A DNA stretch of 64,000 nucleotides from Sphingomicrobium sp. (GTDB lineage Bacteria; Pseudomonadota; Alphaproteobacteria; Sphingomonadales; Sphingomonadaceae): positions 186,001 to 250,000 of the forward strand of contig JAUJOV010000001.1 of NCBI GenBank assembly GCA_030447545.1, read 5' to 3'. The notes below the pieces were generated by a model that was not told where the DNA came from, did no database searches, and worked only from the letters and a program-made list of their open reading frames with translations. How positions within the stretch are numbered: the first letter of the stretch is position 1; the number at the start of each line of letters is the position of its first letter. A program made the position numbers and the translations under genes. Positions 53,117 through 63,064 of the stretch are shown one piece after another.

Positions 53117-54789
53117 GCGGCCTTGCGGCAGGCGGCGACATAGAGCGCCGACAGCGCCGCCGGAGTGACCCCGCGGACTCGCGATGCCTGGTCGAGCGTC
53201 TCGGGCCGCGCGGCTTCGAGCCGCTCGGCCATTTCGGTCGACAGACCGGCAATGGCGGCAAAGTCGAGCTCGGCAGGGATTGCCACGCGCGAATCGCGTT
53301 GGACCGCGTCCCACTCGCGCTGCTGGCGCTCGAGATAGGGCGCGTAGAGGGCGTCGGCGCGGCCCTCCTCGGTCTCGGCCCAGGCGGAGCTTGCGCGCAG
53401 AGCGAAATGCGCCTCGATCGCTGAGCGGCGGCGACCCGAGAGGCAGCCCGCCGCAAGCGCGGCTTGCCCGAGGCGGCTGACGGCGTTGTCCGCGCGCAGC
53501 GACAGCCGGTACTCGGCGCGCGCGGTCATCATCCGGTAGGGCTCGCTGACGCCCTGCAGAGTGAGGTCGTCGATCATCACGCCGATGTAGCTGGTGCGGC
53601 GGTCGAAGCGGACGGGCTCGAGCTCGAGCGCATGCGCGGCGGCGTTGAGGCCCGCGGCCATGCCCTGGGCTGCCGCCTCCTCATAGCCGGTGGTGCCGTT
53701 GATCTGGCCGGCAAGGAACAGGCCGGCGAGGTCGCGGGTCTCGAGCGTCGAGCCGAGCCGCCGCGGATCGACGAACTCATACTCGACCGCGTAGCCGGGC
53801 CGCGCGATCTCGACGCGTGCGAGCCCCTCGATGCTGCGCACGAAGTCGAGCTGGATCTCGGCCGGGAGTGAGGTCGAGATGCCGTTCGGGTAGACGAGCT
53901 GGTCGGCCAGGCCCTCCGGCTCGAGGAAGATCTGGTGGCTGTCCCGGTCGGCGAAGCGCTTCACCTTGTCCTCGATCGACGGGCAATAGCGCGGGCCCCT
54001 GCCCTCGATCGCCCCGGCGAACAAGGGCGAGCGCGAAAAGGCCGAGCGGATGATGTCGTGGGTGCGTTCGTTCGTCCGCGCGATCGCGCAGGCGAGCTGC
54101 GGCCGGCGCACGCGATCGTCGAGCGCCGACATGGTCCACGCGGTCGAGTCGCTCGGCTGCTCCTCGAGCCGCGCCCAGTCGATCGTGCGCCCGTCGAGCC
54201 GCGGCGGAGTGCCGGTCTTCAGCCGTCCCTGCGCAAGGCCGATCTCGCGAATTTGGCTGCCGAGCGGCACCGACGCCCGCTCGCCGCGGCGGCCGCCCGC
54301 GCGCACCTCTTCGCCCACGAAGATGCGGGCGTCGAGGAACGTGCCAGTGGCAATCACGAGGGCTCGGCAAGGGAGGAGCCCGACGCTCGTCTCGACTCCG
54401 GCGATCCGGCCTGCGTCGACACGCATCGCCAGCGCGTCGCCAGTGACCAACTCGACGCCGCTCTCGTCCACCAAATGCGCCATCGCCTGGCGGTAGAGCG
54501 CACGATCGGCCTGGATGCGGGGGCCTTGCACCGCGGGGCCCTTGCTTCGGTTGAGCATCCGGCGGTGGATCGCGGCACGGTCGGCGGCGCGGGCCATCAG
54601 CCCGTCGAACACGTCAAGCTCGCGCACGAGATGGCCCTTGCCGACCCCGCCGATCGACGGATTGCAGCTCATCTGCCCGACGTCCTCGGCGCGAAAGGTG
54701 ACGAGCCCGACGCGCGCACCGCGGCGGGCGGCCGCGGCGGCCGCTTCGCAGCCGGCATGGCCGGCGCCGATCACCAGGACGTCGTACAT
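53113..54789 (-). CDS. mnmG: tRNA U34 carboxymethylaminomethyl-modification enzyme MnmG (short C-terminus)
   Basis: FAD enzyme that, with MnmE, modifies wobble uridine of several tRNAs. It starts MYDVLVIGAGHAGCEAAAAA, with the FAD motif at 8-13, SCNPSIGGVGKGHLVRELD, GPAVQGPRIQADR and QINGTTGYEEAAAQG. The C-terminal helical domain ends RVRGVTPAALSALYVAACRKAA. The length is 558 residues; E. coli MnmG has 629. The missing part is between RRRSAIEAHFALRAS and AETEEGRADALYAPYLERQ, where about 55-65 residues of the usual linker are absent without loss of frame. Confidence 0.95.
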   Translation of the reverse strand: MYDVLVIGAGHAGCEAAAAAARRGARVGLVTFRAEDVGQMSCNPSIGGVGKGHLVRELDVFDGLMARAADRAAIHRRMLNRSKGPAVQGPRIQADRALYRQAMAHLVDESGVELVTGDALAMRVDAGRIAGVETSVGLLPCRALVIATGTFLDARIFVGEEVRAGGRRGERASVPLGSQIREIGLAQGRLKTGTPPRLDGRTIDWARLEEQPSDSTAWTMSALDDRVRRPQLACAIARTNERTHDIIRSAFSRSPLFAGAIEGRGPRYCPSIEDKVKRFADRDSHQIFLEPEGLADQLVYPNGISTSLPAEIQLDFVRSIEGLARVEIARPGYAVEYEFVDPRRLGSTLETRDLAGLFLAGQINGTTGYEEAAAQGMAAGLNAAAHALELEPVRFDRRTSYIGVMIDDLTLQGVSEPYRMMTARAEYRLSLRADNAVSRLGQAALAAGCLSGRRRSAIEAHFALRASSAWAETEEGRADALYAPYLERQQREWDAVQRDSRVAIPAELDFAAIAGLSTEMAERLEAARPETLDQASRVRGVTPAALSALYVAACRKAA

Positions 54790-54813
54790 GCGCGGGGCTT
54801 AGTAGATGAGCTC

Positions 54814-54900
54814 CGTCATTGCGACCCCGGCGCATGCCGGGAGAAGCAATCCAGAGCACCGTTTAGCAGATCGTTTCGGCGCTAGCCCTCCTCGCAATGG
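54814..54900. repeat. REP-like extragenic palindrome
   Basis: CATTGCGA at 54817-54824 pairs with TCGCAATG at 54892-54899. Inside lie a GCCGGG-type inner stem and GAAGCAATCCAG, words of the extragenic repeat common in alphaproteobacteria. It fills the gap between mnmG and the parS site. Confidence 0.65.
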
Positions 54901-54907
54901 CGACGCC

Positions 54908-54923
54908 TGTTTCACGTGAAACA
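54908..54923. promoter_or_regulatory. parS: parS site 2 (between mnmG and mnmE)
   Basis: A second exact TGTTTCACGTGAAACA, 1.84 kb from the first. Its last base abuts the stop codon of mnmE at 54924. Two perfect copies confirm a real ParB nucleation region here, about 5-7 kb from the origin candidate. Confidence 0.95.
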
Positions 54924-56204
54924 CTATTTGCCGAGGCAAAAGCGGGCGAAGAGCGCGTTGAGCACGTCCTCCACACCGGCGCGGCCGGTGAGGCGGTCGA
55001 ACGCGGCTCGCGCTGCGCGGAGGTTCTCGGCCACCAGTACAACATCCTCGACCGTTCCCGCAGCCTGAAGGGCGTCGCGGGCCTCCGCGAGGTGCGCTGC
55101 CTGCCGGCGGTTGAGGGCGAGTGCGTCTTCGGCGGGGATCAGCGACCGCGCCAGACGGCCGACCTCAAGCAGCAGGGCATTCAGGCCCTCGCCCGTCACG
55201 GACGATACCGGGAGTGTGCCTTCGAGCGGTAGGATGCAGCTCGGAAGATCGGCTTTCGGATGGACCAGGATGAGCCGTGGATGATCGGGCGCGTCGTGCA
55301 CATCGCCGAGCCAGACGAGAACGTCCGCCGCCTCTGCAAGCGCCCGGGCGCGGTTAACTCCGATACGCTCGACCGGCTCGTCCGTGTCACGCAGACCGGC
55401 AGTGTCTGTAAGGAGTATGGGCACGCCCTCAAGCGCCAGCGGCACATCGATAGCATCGCGCGTGGTGCCTGGGATATCCGTCACGATCGCCCTATCGGCG
55501 CCCGCTATCACGTTGATAAGGCTAGATTTTCCCTCGTTAGTGGGCCCCGCGACGATCACTCGCACGCCGTCCTTGAGAGGCTCGATTCGAGGCCGATCCA
55601 GGCAGCTTGAAAGGGTCGTTGCTAATGTGACGCAATATCGAGAAAGGTCAGCATTCCCTTCGACATCCCCTTCGTCGGCATAGTCAATTGCCGCTTCGGC
55701 TCGTGCGGACAGGTCGAGGAGCTGTGCTTGCCATTCTTCGACCTGGCGCCTCAGCCCGCCCTCGGCGAGCGCCAGCGCCGCCTTGCGCTGGGTCTCGGTT
55801 TCGGCCTCGATCAGGTCGGCCAGGCCCTCGGCTTCGGTGAGGTCGATGCGGCCGTTGTCGAAAGCCCGGCGGGTGAACTCGCCTGGCTGAGCGGGCCGCA
55901 GGCCGCCGAGCCGGGTGAGCGTGGACAGCACCGCGTCGACGACGGCACGGCCGCCGTGGCAGTGGAATTCGACCACATCCTCGCCGGTGGAGCTTGCCGG
56001 ACCGTCAAAGCGCAGCACCAGAGCGTCGTCGAGCACCGCACCGTCGGGGTCGCGCAGCGTGCGTAGCGCGGCCTCACGGGGCTGGGGAAGCGTCCCGGCG
56101 AGGGCGCAGCCTACCGCGTGGGCCCCGGGGCCGCTTACGCGGATGATGCTGATCGCTGCCGGCGGACGGCCGGTCGACAGAGCAAAGATGGTGTCGGTGG
56201 GCAC
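54924..56204 (-). CDS. mnmE: tRNA modification GTPase MnmE
   Basis: 426 residues. N-terminal formyl-THF-binding domain (TIFALSTGRPPAAISIIRVSGPGA), a helical domain, and an inserted G domain with P-loop GPTNEGKS at 220-227 and DIPGTTRDAIDV. The C-terminus ends FCLGK, matching the conserved C-[ILV]-G-K motif. Most MnmE proteins have GPPNAGKS or GRPNVGKS, so the T and E in the P-loop are mildly unusual. It partners MnmG in wobble U34 modification. Confidence 0.95.
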   Translation of the reverse strand: MPTDTIFALSTGRPPAAISIIRVSGPGAHAVGCALAGTLPQPREAALRTLRDPDGAVLDDALVLRFDGPASSTGEDVVEFHCHGGRAVVDAVLSTLTRLGGLRPAQPGEFTRRAFDNGRIDLTEAEGLADLIEAETETQRKAALALAEGGLRRQVEEWQAQLLDLSARAEAAIDYADEGDVEGNADLSRYCVTLATTLSSCLDRPRIEPLKDGVRVIVAGPTNEGKSSLINVIAGADRAIVTDIPGTTRDAIDVPLALEGVPILLTDTAGLRDTDEPVERIGVNRARALAEAADVLVWLGDVHDAPDHPRLILVHPKADLPSCILPLEGTLPVSSVTGEGLNALLLEVGRLARSLIPAEDALALNRRQAAHLAEARDALQAAGTVEDVVLVAENLRAARAAFDRLTGRAGVEDVLNALFARFCLGK

Positions 56205-56265
56205 TTGCTCGCGCCTGTAGCGGAGGCCTCACCCCACCCCAACCCCCCAGGGGAGGGCTTGCGTT

Positions 56266-56994
56266 TTAGGCGAACAGCTTACCCAGGCCGACCTGCGGAT
56301 CCACCCAGCCGTCGTAGATCATCTTGCCGGCGACATAGATGATCACTGCAAGGCCGACCCAAGCGATCCAGCGGTAGCGCTCGATATATTTAGCGATGAC
56401 GTTCGCAGCGATGCCCATCAGCGCGACTGCGAAGATCAGGCCGACGATCAGGATCCCGGGATGGTCGCGCGCTGCTCCGGCGACCGCCAGCACATTGTCG
56501 AGGCTCATCGACACATCGGCGATCGCCACCGCCCAGACCGCTCCGGCGAAGCTCTTGGCCGGCTTCAGGCCCGAATTCTCATCGCCGGCGACCTCGGCAG
56601 AGCCGGGACTTTCGGCCGTATGACGAAGATCGCGCCACATCCTCCAGGCGACCCACAGAAGGAGCAGCCCGCCGACCAGGATCAGGCCGATGATCTGTAG
56701 CAGCTGGGTGACGATGAGCGCGAACAGGATCCGCAGCACCAGCGCGGCGATCACTCCGATCAGGATCACCTTGCGCCGCTGCTCCGCCGACAATCCCGCC
56801 GCGAGCGCTCCGACGACGATCGCATTGTCGCCGGCGAGCACCAGGTCGATCATCAGCACCTGAATGAAGGCCGCAAAGGCGGCGGGCTCGGTGATGTTCG
56901 AGAAATCCGTGACGATCGAGTTCCAGATGTCGGCGGGCGAGCCGAAGCCGGCCGGTGCGCCATGCGCTGCAGCGGCGAGCAGAAGGTCGATCAT
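56266..56994 (-). CDS. TerC/YjbE family membrane protein
   Basis: 242 residues with seven membrane helices. The TerC pattern is clear: IDLVLAGDNAIVVGALAAGL in the first half and AIADVSMSLDNVLAVAGAA in the second, each with an Asp in the membrane. The family is linked to manganese export and tellurite tolerance. It sits between mnmE and rho, which are adjacent in many other alphaproteobacteria, so it may be an insertion at that junction. Confidence 0.88.
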   Translation of the reverse strand: MIDLLLAAAAHGAPAGFGSPADIWNSIVTDFSNITEPAAFAAFIQVLMIDLVLAGDNAIVVGALAAGLSAEQRRKVILIGVIAALVLRILFALIVTQLLQIIGLILVGGLLLLWVAWRMWRDLRHTAESPGSAEVAGDENSGLKPAKSFAGAVWAVAIADVSMSLDNVLAVAGAARDHPGILIVGLIFAVALMGIAANVIAKYIERYRWIAWVGLAVIIYVAGKMIYDGWVDPQVGLGKLFA

Positions 56995-57128
56995 TCGCTA
57001 CGTTCCCCTATTCTCTTCGCCTTCGCGCGCAGCGAAGTGGCCGCGAGCCCAAAGCGGGAAACGCGGTTCGCCGTCAAGGCATGCTGCGGGGGTGACAATG
57101 GTCTTGCGAGGCTGGAAGCGCGAACTGG

Positions 57129-58385
<1,257 letters not shown>

Positions 58386-58579
58386 CTGGTCGACCGATTG
58401 AAGGGGAGGGGCACGGCTTTGGTTCAAAGCACGGGAGCGGCAGGACGCCGCATCCTTAAGGGCAACGGTTGATCGGAAGATCGCTTGGAAGTGGCCGATT
58501 CAGCCGTCGCGGCCGGGGTATGACTCGCGGCGGACGAAGTCAATCGGCGGGCGAAGTCAATCGGCGGCGAGCGGCTCGA

Positions 58580-59032
58580 TCAGAAGGGCTTCACGATCAC
58601 CAGCACGACGATCAGCGCGGCGGCGATGCCGGGCAGCTCGTTGATCAGCCGGAGCGTCTTGTTCTCGAGCGGGCGCTTGCCCGCGGCCAGCCGCTTTCCA
58701 TAGACCGAGAGCCAGCCCTGATAGGCGCTGAGCGCGATCACCAGCGCGAGCTTGCCGTGGAACCAGCCCATCGCGAACGCATCGATGTGAAGCGCGAGCA
58801 TCAATCCGAGCACCCACACGACCAGCATTGCCGGCATGAGGATGATCCTTCGCACCCGGTCCTCGCGAGCGGTCCAGGCGCGGTCCTCGGCCGATCCCGG
58901 CGCGGTCTCGTGGTGATAGACGTAGAAGCGGGGGAGCAGGAACAGGCCCGCGATCCAGAACAGGACGAAGGTTACGTGCGCGGCCTTCACCCACAGATAG
59001 GCGAGCCCGAGGAATCCGGCCATTTCGCTCAT
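58580..59032 (-). CDS. hemJ: Protoporphyrinogen oxidase HemJ
   Basis: 150 residues with four membrane helices. Conserved HemJ text includes LWVKAAHVTFVLFWIAGLFLLPRFYVYH (with the key His), WFHGKLALV and KRPLENKTLRLINELPGIAAALIVVLVIVKP. It oxidises protoporphyrinogen IX to protoporphyrin IX in place of HemG or HemY. The start overlaps the hemE stop by four bases, so two heme genes are coupled here, far from hemCD at the other end of the window. Confidence 0.93.
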   Translation of the reverse strand: MSEMAGFLGLAYLWVKAAHVTFVLFWIAGLFLLPRFYVYHHETAPGSAEDRAWTAREDRVRRIILMPAMLVVWVLGLMLALHIDAFAMGWFHGKLALVIALSAYQGWLSVYGKRLAAGKRPLENKTLRLINELPGIAAALIVVLVIVKPF

Positions 59033-60093
59033 CCGCGCCCCTTTAGCAGGCTCAGCAATTGCTCGACATGGGCAATCGGCGTGTCCGGCAGGATCCCATG
59101 GCCGAGGTTGAAGATGTGCGGGCGCCCGGCAAGCGCGTCGAGGATGTGCGTGGCGGCGGTTTCGAGCGCCGCGCCGCCCGCGATCAGCGCGAGCGGGTCG
59201 AGATTGCCCTGGACGGGGAGGGCCTTGGGAAGCTCGCGGTGCGCCCAGGCGGGGTCGACGGTCTCGTCGAGGCCGATCGCGTCGACGCCCGTCTCGCTGG
59301 CGTAGGCGCCCAGCTTGCCGCCGGCGCCCTTGGGGAAGCCGATGACGGGCACGTGCGGGTGGCGCGCCTTGAGCGCCCCGACCAGCCGCGCGGTCGGAGC
59401 GATCACCCAGCGCTCGAACTCTGCCGGAGCGAGGCTTCCGGCCCAGCTGTCGAACAATTGAACGGCTTCGGCGCCGGCCTCGATCTGCCCCGAGAGATAA
59501 TCGAGCGTGACGTCTTCGATGCGCTCGACCAGCGCCTGCAGCCGCTCCGGCTGCGCATAGGCGAGCCGGCGCGTCTCGGACTGGTCGCGGATGCCCTGGC
59601 CGGCAACCATGTAGGTCGCGACCGTCCACGGGGCTCCGGCAAAGCCGATCAGGGTCGTGCGGGGTGAAAGCCGCGCCTTTACCTTGCGGACCGTGTCGTA
59701 GATTGGCGTGAGGCGCTCGGGGAACGGCTCGAGCTGGTCGAGCTCGGCGTCGCCCAACGTCGGAGTGAGCCGCGGGCCTTCGCCGGCGACGAAGGTCAGG
59801 TGCTGGCCGATCGCGAAGGGCACGATCAATATGTCGGAAAAGAGGATCGCCGCGTTGAGCCCGCCGAAGCGCTCGAGCGGCTGGAGCGTGACCTCAGCCG
59901 CGGCCGCGCTGTCGTAGACCAGCTCGAGAAAGCTTCCCTTGTGCTCGCGAAGCGCCCGGTACTCGGGCAAATAGCGGCCTGCCTGGCGCATCATCCAGAC
60001 GGGCGTCGGCTCCACTCGGCTGCCCGACAGGACGGCGAGCAACGGCTTGTCCGCGGGCGCGGTTCGGGCACGCTCGACAGGCGAGGAGGCCAC
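59029..60093 (-). CDS. hemE: Uroporphyrinogen decarboxylase
   Basis: 354 residues. Converts uroporphyrinogen III to coproporphyrinogen III. Conserved text: PVWMMRQAGRYLPEYRALRE, the FSDIL metal-free active-site region, GFAGAPWTVATYM, FDSWAG and GNLDPLALIAGG. In several alphaproteobacteria, Caulobacter among them, hemE borders the chromosome origin; the 297 bases upstream of its start have oriC-like features. Confidence 0.97.
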   Translation of the reverse strand: MASSPVERARTAPADKPLLAVLSGSRVEPTPVWMMRQAGRYLPEYRALREHKGSFLELVYDSAAAAEVTLQPLERFGGLNAAILFSDILIVPFAIGQHLTFVAGEGPRLTPTLGDAELDQLEPFPERLTPIYDTVRKVKARLSPRTTLIGFAGAPWTVATYMVAGQGIRDQSETRRLAYAQPERLQALVERIEDVTLDYLSGQIEAGAEAVQLFDSWAGSLAPAEFERWVIAPTARLVGALKARHPHVPVIGFPKGAGGKLGAYASETGVDAIGLDETVDPAWAHRELPKALPVQGNLDPLALIAGGAALETAATHILDALAGRPHIFNLGHGILPDTPIAHVEQLLSLLKGRG

Positions 60094-60390
60094 CCTCTTT
60101 TCTCCTTTTATATATTAGAATCTAAGAAGACTGATGATGTTGTTGTGCGGCGGGACGCGGGGTTTAGGCACGGCTTCCGCTTTTGCCAACAAGGAGCCCG
60201 AGCGAAGGCTCCAGGCAAAGCGGCGATTCGCTGCGGTTCGTTCCCGCGATTCACAGGCTGGGGACGGTTTGCGGCTCCCGTGGATGATTTGTGGGAACAG
60301 CCGTAATGGAGGTCGAATGGCAGTCCCGCCGAGCCGCTCCCCAGCGTCGCGCATGAGCCCCGCACCCACTTGTCCACAGGGTTTGCCGGA
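60094..60390. other. oriC: Candidate chromosomal replication origin (oriC)
   Basis: Gap between divergent hemE and maf. An AT-rich stretch lies at about 60095-60145 (CTCTTTTCTCC, TTTTATATATTAGAATCT). TTGTCCACA at 60370-60378 is one base off the DnaA box, and weaker boxes occur at 60279-60287 and 60247-60255. Three GANTC sites (60118, 60225, 60248) fit CcrM methylation. The position beside hemE, the parS pair and parAB support an origin. The call needs GC-skew or experimental proof. Confidence 0.6.
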
Positions 60391-60969
60391 GTGCTGATCC
60401 TCGCCTCGGCAAGCGCGATCCGAGCGAAGATGCTCGGCGATGCGGGCGTCGCGCACCAGGTGCTGCCGGCCGCCGTGGATGAAGCGGCGATCAAGGCCGA
60501 GGGCGAAGATCCGCAAGCGCTGGCGGCGCGGCTGGCGGAGGCGAAGGCGCTTGCCGTCAGCGCCAACCATCCGGGCTTTTGGGTGCTCGGCGGGGATTCG
60601 CTCGTGACGGTCGAAGGCCGCAGGTTCGACAAGCCCCGCACGCGAGAGGAGGCGGCCGAGCACCTGCGCCTGTTTTCCGGCCGAACCATGCTTCTGACCA
60701 GCGCGGCGTCGCTCGCGCGTGACGGGCGGGTCGACTGGACCCGCTCGGACACGGCCGAGCTCCGCGTCCGGGCCTTGTCGGACGAATTCATCCTGACCTA
60801 TCTCGCTGCCGAATGGCCGAGCGTCGCCGAGTGCGTCGGCGTGTTCCGGATGGAGGCGCTCGGGGTGCAATTGTTTGAGCGCGTCGAGGGCAGCCATTTC
60901 ACCGTGCTCGGAATGCCGCTGATCCCGCTACTCAACGCGCTCAGGGAGAGGGGCGTGCTGGCGTCGTGA
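60391..60969 (+). CDS. maf: Maf family nucleotide pyrophosphatase
   Basis: About 192 residues from GTG at 60391; a TTG at 60370 inside the DnaA box would add 7 residues. Maf hallmarks: [14 protein letters not shown] at the start, [18 protein letters not shown], and [10 protein letters not shown] with [14 protein letters not shown]. Maf-type enzymes hydrolyse non-canonical or pyrimidine nucleoside triphosphates. The stop overlaps coaE (GTGA). The frame is intact. Confidence 0.9.
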   Translation: MLILASASAIRAKMLGDAGVAHQVLPAAVDEAAIKAEGEDPQALAARLAEAKALAVSANHPGFWVLGGDSLVTVEGRRFDKPRTREEAAEHLRLFSGRTMLLTSAASLARDGRVDWTRSDTAELRVRALSDEFILTYLAAEWPSVAECVGVFRMEALGVQLFERVEGSHFTVLGMPLIPLLNALRERGVLAS

Positions 60970-61574
60970 CGTCAACCCGCCCGCTGCGCATCGCGCTCAC
61001 CGGCTCGATCGGCATGGGCAAGTCGACCGTCGCCAAGATGTTCGAGCGCGCAGGCGTGCCGGTGTTCGACGCGGACGCTGAGGTCCGTCGGCTGCAGGGA
61101 CCGGGCGGCACGCTGGTCGATCGGATCGGCGCGCGCTTCCCTGGCGCGGTCAGCGGCGGAGTGCTCAATCGCGAGCGGCTCGCTCAGATCGCGCTCGAGG
61201 ATCCGGCGGAGCTCGCCGCCCTCGAGGCAATCGTCCACCCGGCGGTCCGCGCTGCTCGCGAGGAGTTCATCGACAGCCATTGCGCAGCACCCGCGCTAAT
61301 CTTCGAGATCCCGCTGCTGTTCGAGACCGGCGGCGAGACGGAGTTCGACCATGTGATCGTCGTCTCCGCGCCGGCCGAGGTGCAGCGCCAGCGAGTGCTT
61401 GCCCGGCCCGCAATGACCGCCGAAAAGCTCGATTCCATCCTCGCCCGCCAGCTGCCCGACGAGGAGAAAAGGGCGCGCGCCGACTTCGTCATCGACACCG
61501 GCACCCACCTATCCACAACTGAGGCCCAGGTCGGCGACATTCTTGCTTGTCTCAAGATTGGCGCGGGAGGATAG
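60966..61574 (+). CDS. coaE: Dephospho-CoA kinase
   Basis: 202 residues, from GTG overlapping the maf stop. Last enzyme of CoA synthesis. P-loop [14 protein letters not shown] at about 13-26, [38 protein letters not shown] and [18 protein letters not shown]. The 3' part contains CTATCCACA at 61509-61517, one base off a DnaA box, possibly an outlying site of the origin. Confidence 0.95.
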   Translation: MTSTRPLRIALTGSIGMGKSTVAKMFERAGVPVFDADAEVRRLQGPGGTLVDRIGARFPGAVSGGVLNRERLAQIALEDPAELAALEAIVHPAVRAAREEFIDSHCAAPALIFEIPLLFETGGETEFDHVIVVSAPAEVQRQRVLARPAMTAEKLDSILARQLPDEEKRARADFVIDTGTHLSTTEAQVGDILACLKIGAGG

Positions 61575-61579
61575 TAGCC

Positions 61580-62302
61580 ATGGGAGAGATGGCTAAGCGC
61601 ATGCGGGAAATCGTCTTCGATACCGAGACCACCGGGCTCAACCCGGCGACCGGCGACCGCATCGTCGAGATCGGCTGCATCGAGATGGTCAACCGCTGCG
61701 AGACCGGCCGGCACTTCCACGCTTATTTCAATCCCGAGCGGCCGATGCCGGTCGAGGCCGAGGCGGTGCACGGCCTGTCGACCACCTTCCTCTCGGCGCA
61801 GGCGAGGTTCTCCGAGCGGGTCGAGGAGCTGCTTGAGTTCATCGAGGATTCGCCGCTGGTCGCGCACAATGCGGGCTTCGACTTCGGCTTCCTCAACCAC
61901 GAGCTCCAGCTGTGCGGCCGCCCGTCGGTGTGCACCAGCCGGATGATCTGCACCTTGGTGCTCGCCCGATCGAAGCACCCGGGCGCAAAGCACAGCCTCG
62001 ACGCCTTGTGCACCCGCTTCGGCGTCGACCGCAGCCTTCGAGTGAAGCACGGCGCGCTGCTCGACGCCCAGCTGCTTGCGCAGGTCTATGTCGAGCTGAC
62101 CGGCGGCCGGCAGATCGGCCTCGGCCTGGTCGCCGACACCGCGGCGCAGGCCGCCGCGGCAGCCGCCGGGGCAGTCACCGTGCGCCAGCAACGCCCTGCC
62201 CGGCCGCACTTCGCTAGCGCGGAGGAACTCGAGCGGCATCGTGCGTTTATCGCACGGATCGCCAACCCGCTGTGGGAGCGCTTCGTACCGATCGCCACTT
62301 AG
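61580..62302 (+). CDS. dnaQ: DNA polymerase III epsilon (proofreading) subunit
   Basis: About 240 residues. 3'-5' exonuclease with Exo I FDTETTG (Asp14, Glu16), Exo II LVAHNAGFDFGFLNHEL and Exo III KHGALLDAQLLAQVYVEL, so it is a DEDDh type. The C-terminal stretch likely binds the polymerase. Start taken at ATG 61580; ATGs at 61589 and 61601 are also possible. Order maf-coaE-dnaQ is typical next to hemE. Confidence 0.94.
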   Translation: MGEMAKRMREIVFDTETTGLNPATGDRIVEIGCIEMVNRCETGRHFHAYFNPERPMPVEAEAVHGLSTTFLSAQARFSERVEELLEFIEDSPLVAHNAGFDFGFLNHELQLCGRPSVCTSRMICTLVLARSKHPGAKHSLDALCTRFGVDRSLRVKHGALLDAQLLAQVYVELTGGRQIGLGLVADTAAQAAAAAAGAVTVRQQRPARPHFASAEELERHRAFIARIANPLWERFVPIAT

Positions 62303-62406
62303 CGTTCGGACGGGGCGCCGACCGGCGCTTGAGCGATCCCGCGGCCACCGCCCAGGCGGCCGCGCAATCCAGCCCGCAAATGGGCCAGCAAGGAGGGCCA
62401 GCTCAG

Positions 62407-62982
62407 GTGGACGTACGAGTGACGGGCCATCAGGTCGACGTCTCGGATCCCGTTCGGGATCAGTCCGTCAGCCGGATCGAAGCCATTGCCGATAAATATT
62501 TCTCCCGGGCGGTCGGAGCCAATGTGACCTTCAGCCCCGGGCCGCAGAACGACTTTGTCTGCGACATCGTCGCGCCGGTTGGCCAGGGCGTGGTGCTGAA
62601 GGCCAATCACCGCGGTCCGGAGGCCAATGTTGCGTTCGACGGAGCGGCCGACAAGATCGAAAAGCAGCTTCGGCGCTATGCCGGGCGGCTTCGCGAGCAT
62701 CGCGGCAATGGCGCCAGCAGCGATCAGCTGGTCGAAAATGCGGGCTACAGGATCCTGGGCGCACCGGCCGATGGCGAGTTGGACGAGCAGGACTCCCATC
62801 CGCCGATCGTCGCCGAGACCCGCGTCGACATTCCCGACGCGAGCGTGTCCGATGCGGTGATGCTGATGGACCTTCGCAACACGAGCGCGCTGATGTTCAA
62901 GAACAGCGCGTCGGGCGAGTTCAACATGATCTACCGGCGCGAGGACGGGACGATCGGCTGGGTCGAACCGCAAAACAGCTGA
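62407..62982 (+). CDS. hpf: Long-form ribosome hibernation-promoting factor
   Basis: 191 residues from GTG at 62407, chosen because AGGAGG lies 10 bases upstream; an ATG at 62380 is the alternative. The N-terminal domain (VDVRVTGHQVDVSDPVRDQSVSRIEAIADKYF) is the S30AE/YfiA fold. The C-terminal domain (SVSDAVMLMDLRNTSALMFKNSASGEFNMIYRREDGTIGWVEP) drives 100S dimer formation. It is followed by ptsN, the usual partner order. Confidence 0.92.
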   Translation: MDVRVTGHQVDVSDPVRDQSVSRIEAIADKYFSRAVGANVTFSPGPQNDFVCDIVAPVGQGVVLKANHRGPEANVAFDGAADKIEKQLRRYAGRLREHRGNGASSDQLVENAGYRILGAPADGELDEQDSHPPIVAETRVDIPDASVSDAVMLMDLRNTSALMFKNSASGEFNMIYRREDGTIGWVEPQNS

Positions 62983-63064
62983 CTGCCCAGCTGGTCCTTT
63001 TTGGAGCGAGGTGAATTTCCGGGCTTGCGTTGGCCGGTCGCGGAGTAGTTAGAGTGCCGGGCCA

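Noticed and set aside
61509-61517. DnaA box in coaE as part of the minimal origin
   Set aside because: It is 1.1 kb away inside a coding sequence. I mention it as a possible outlying site only.
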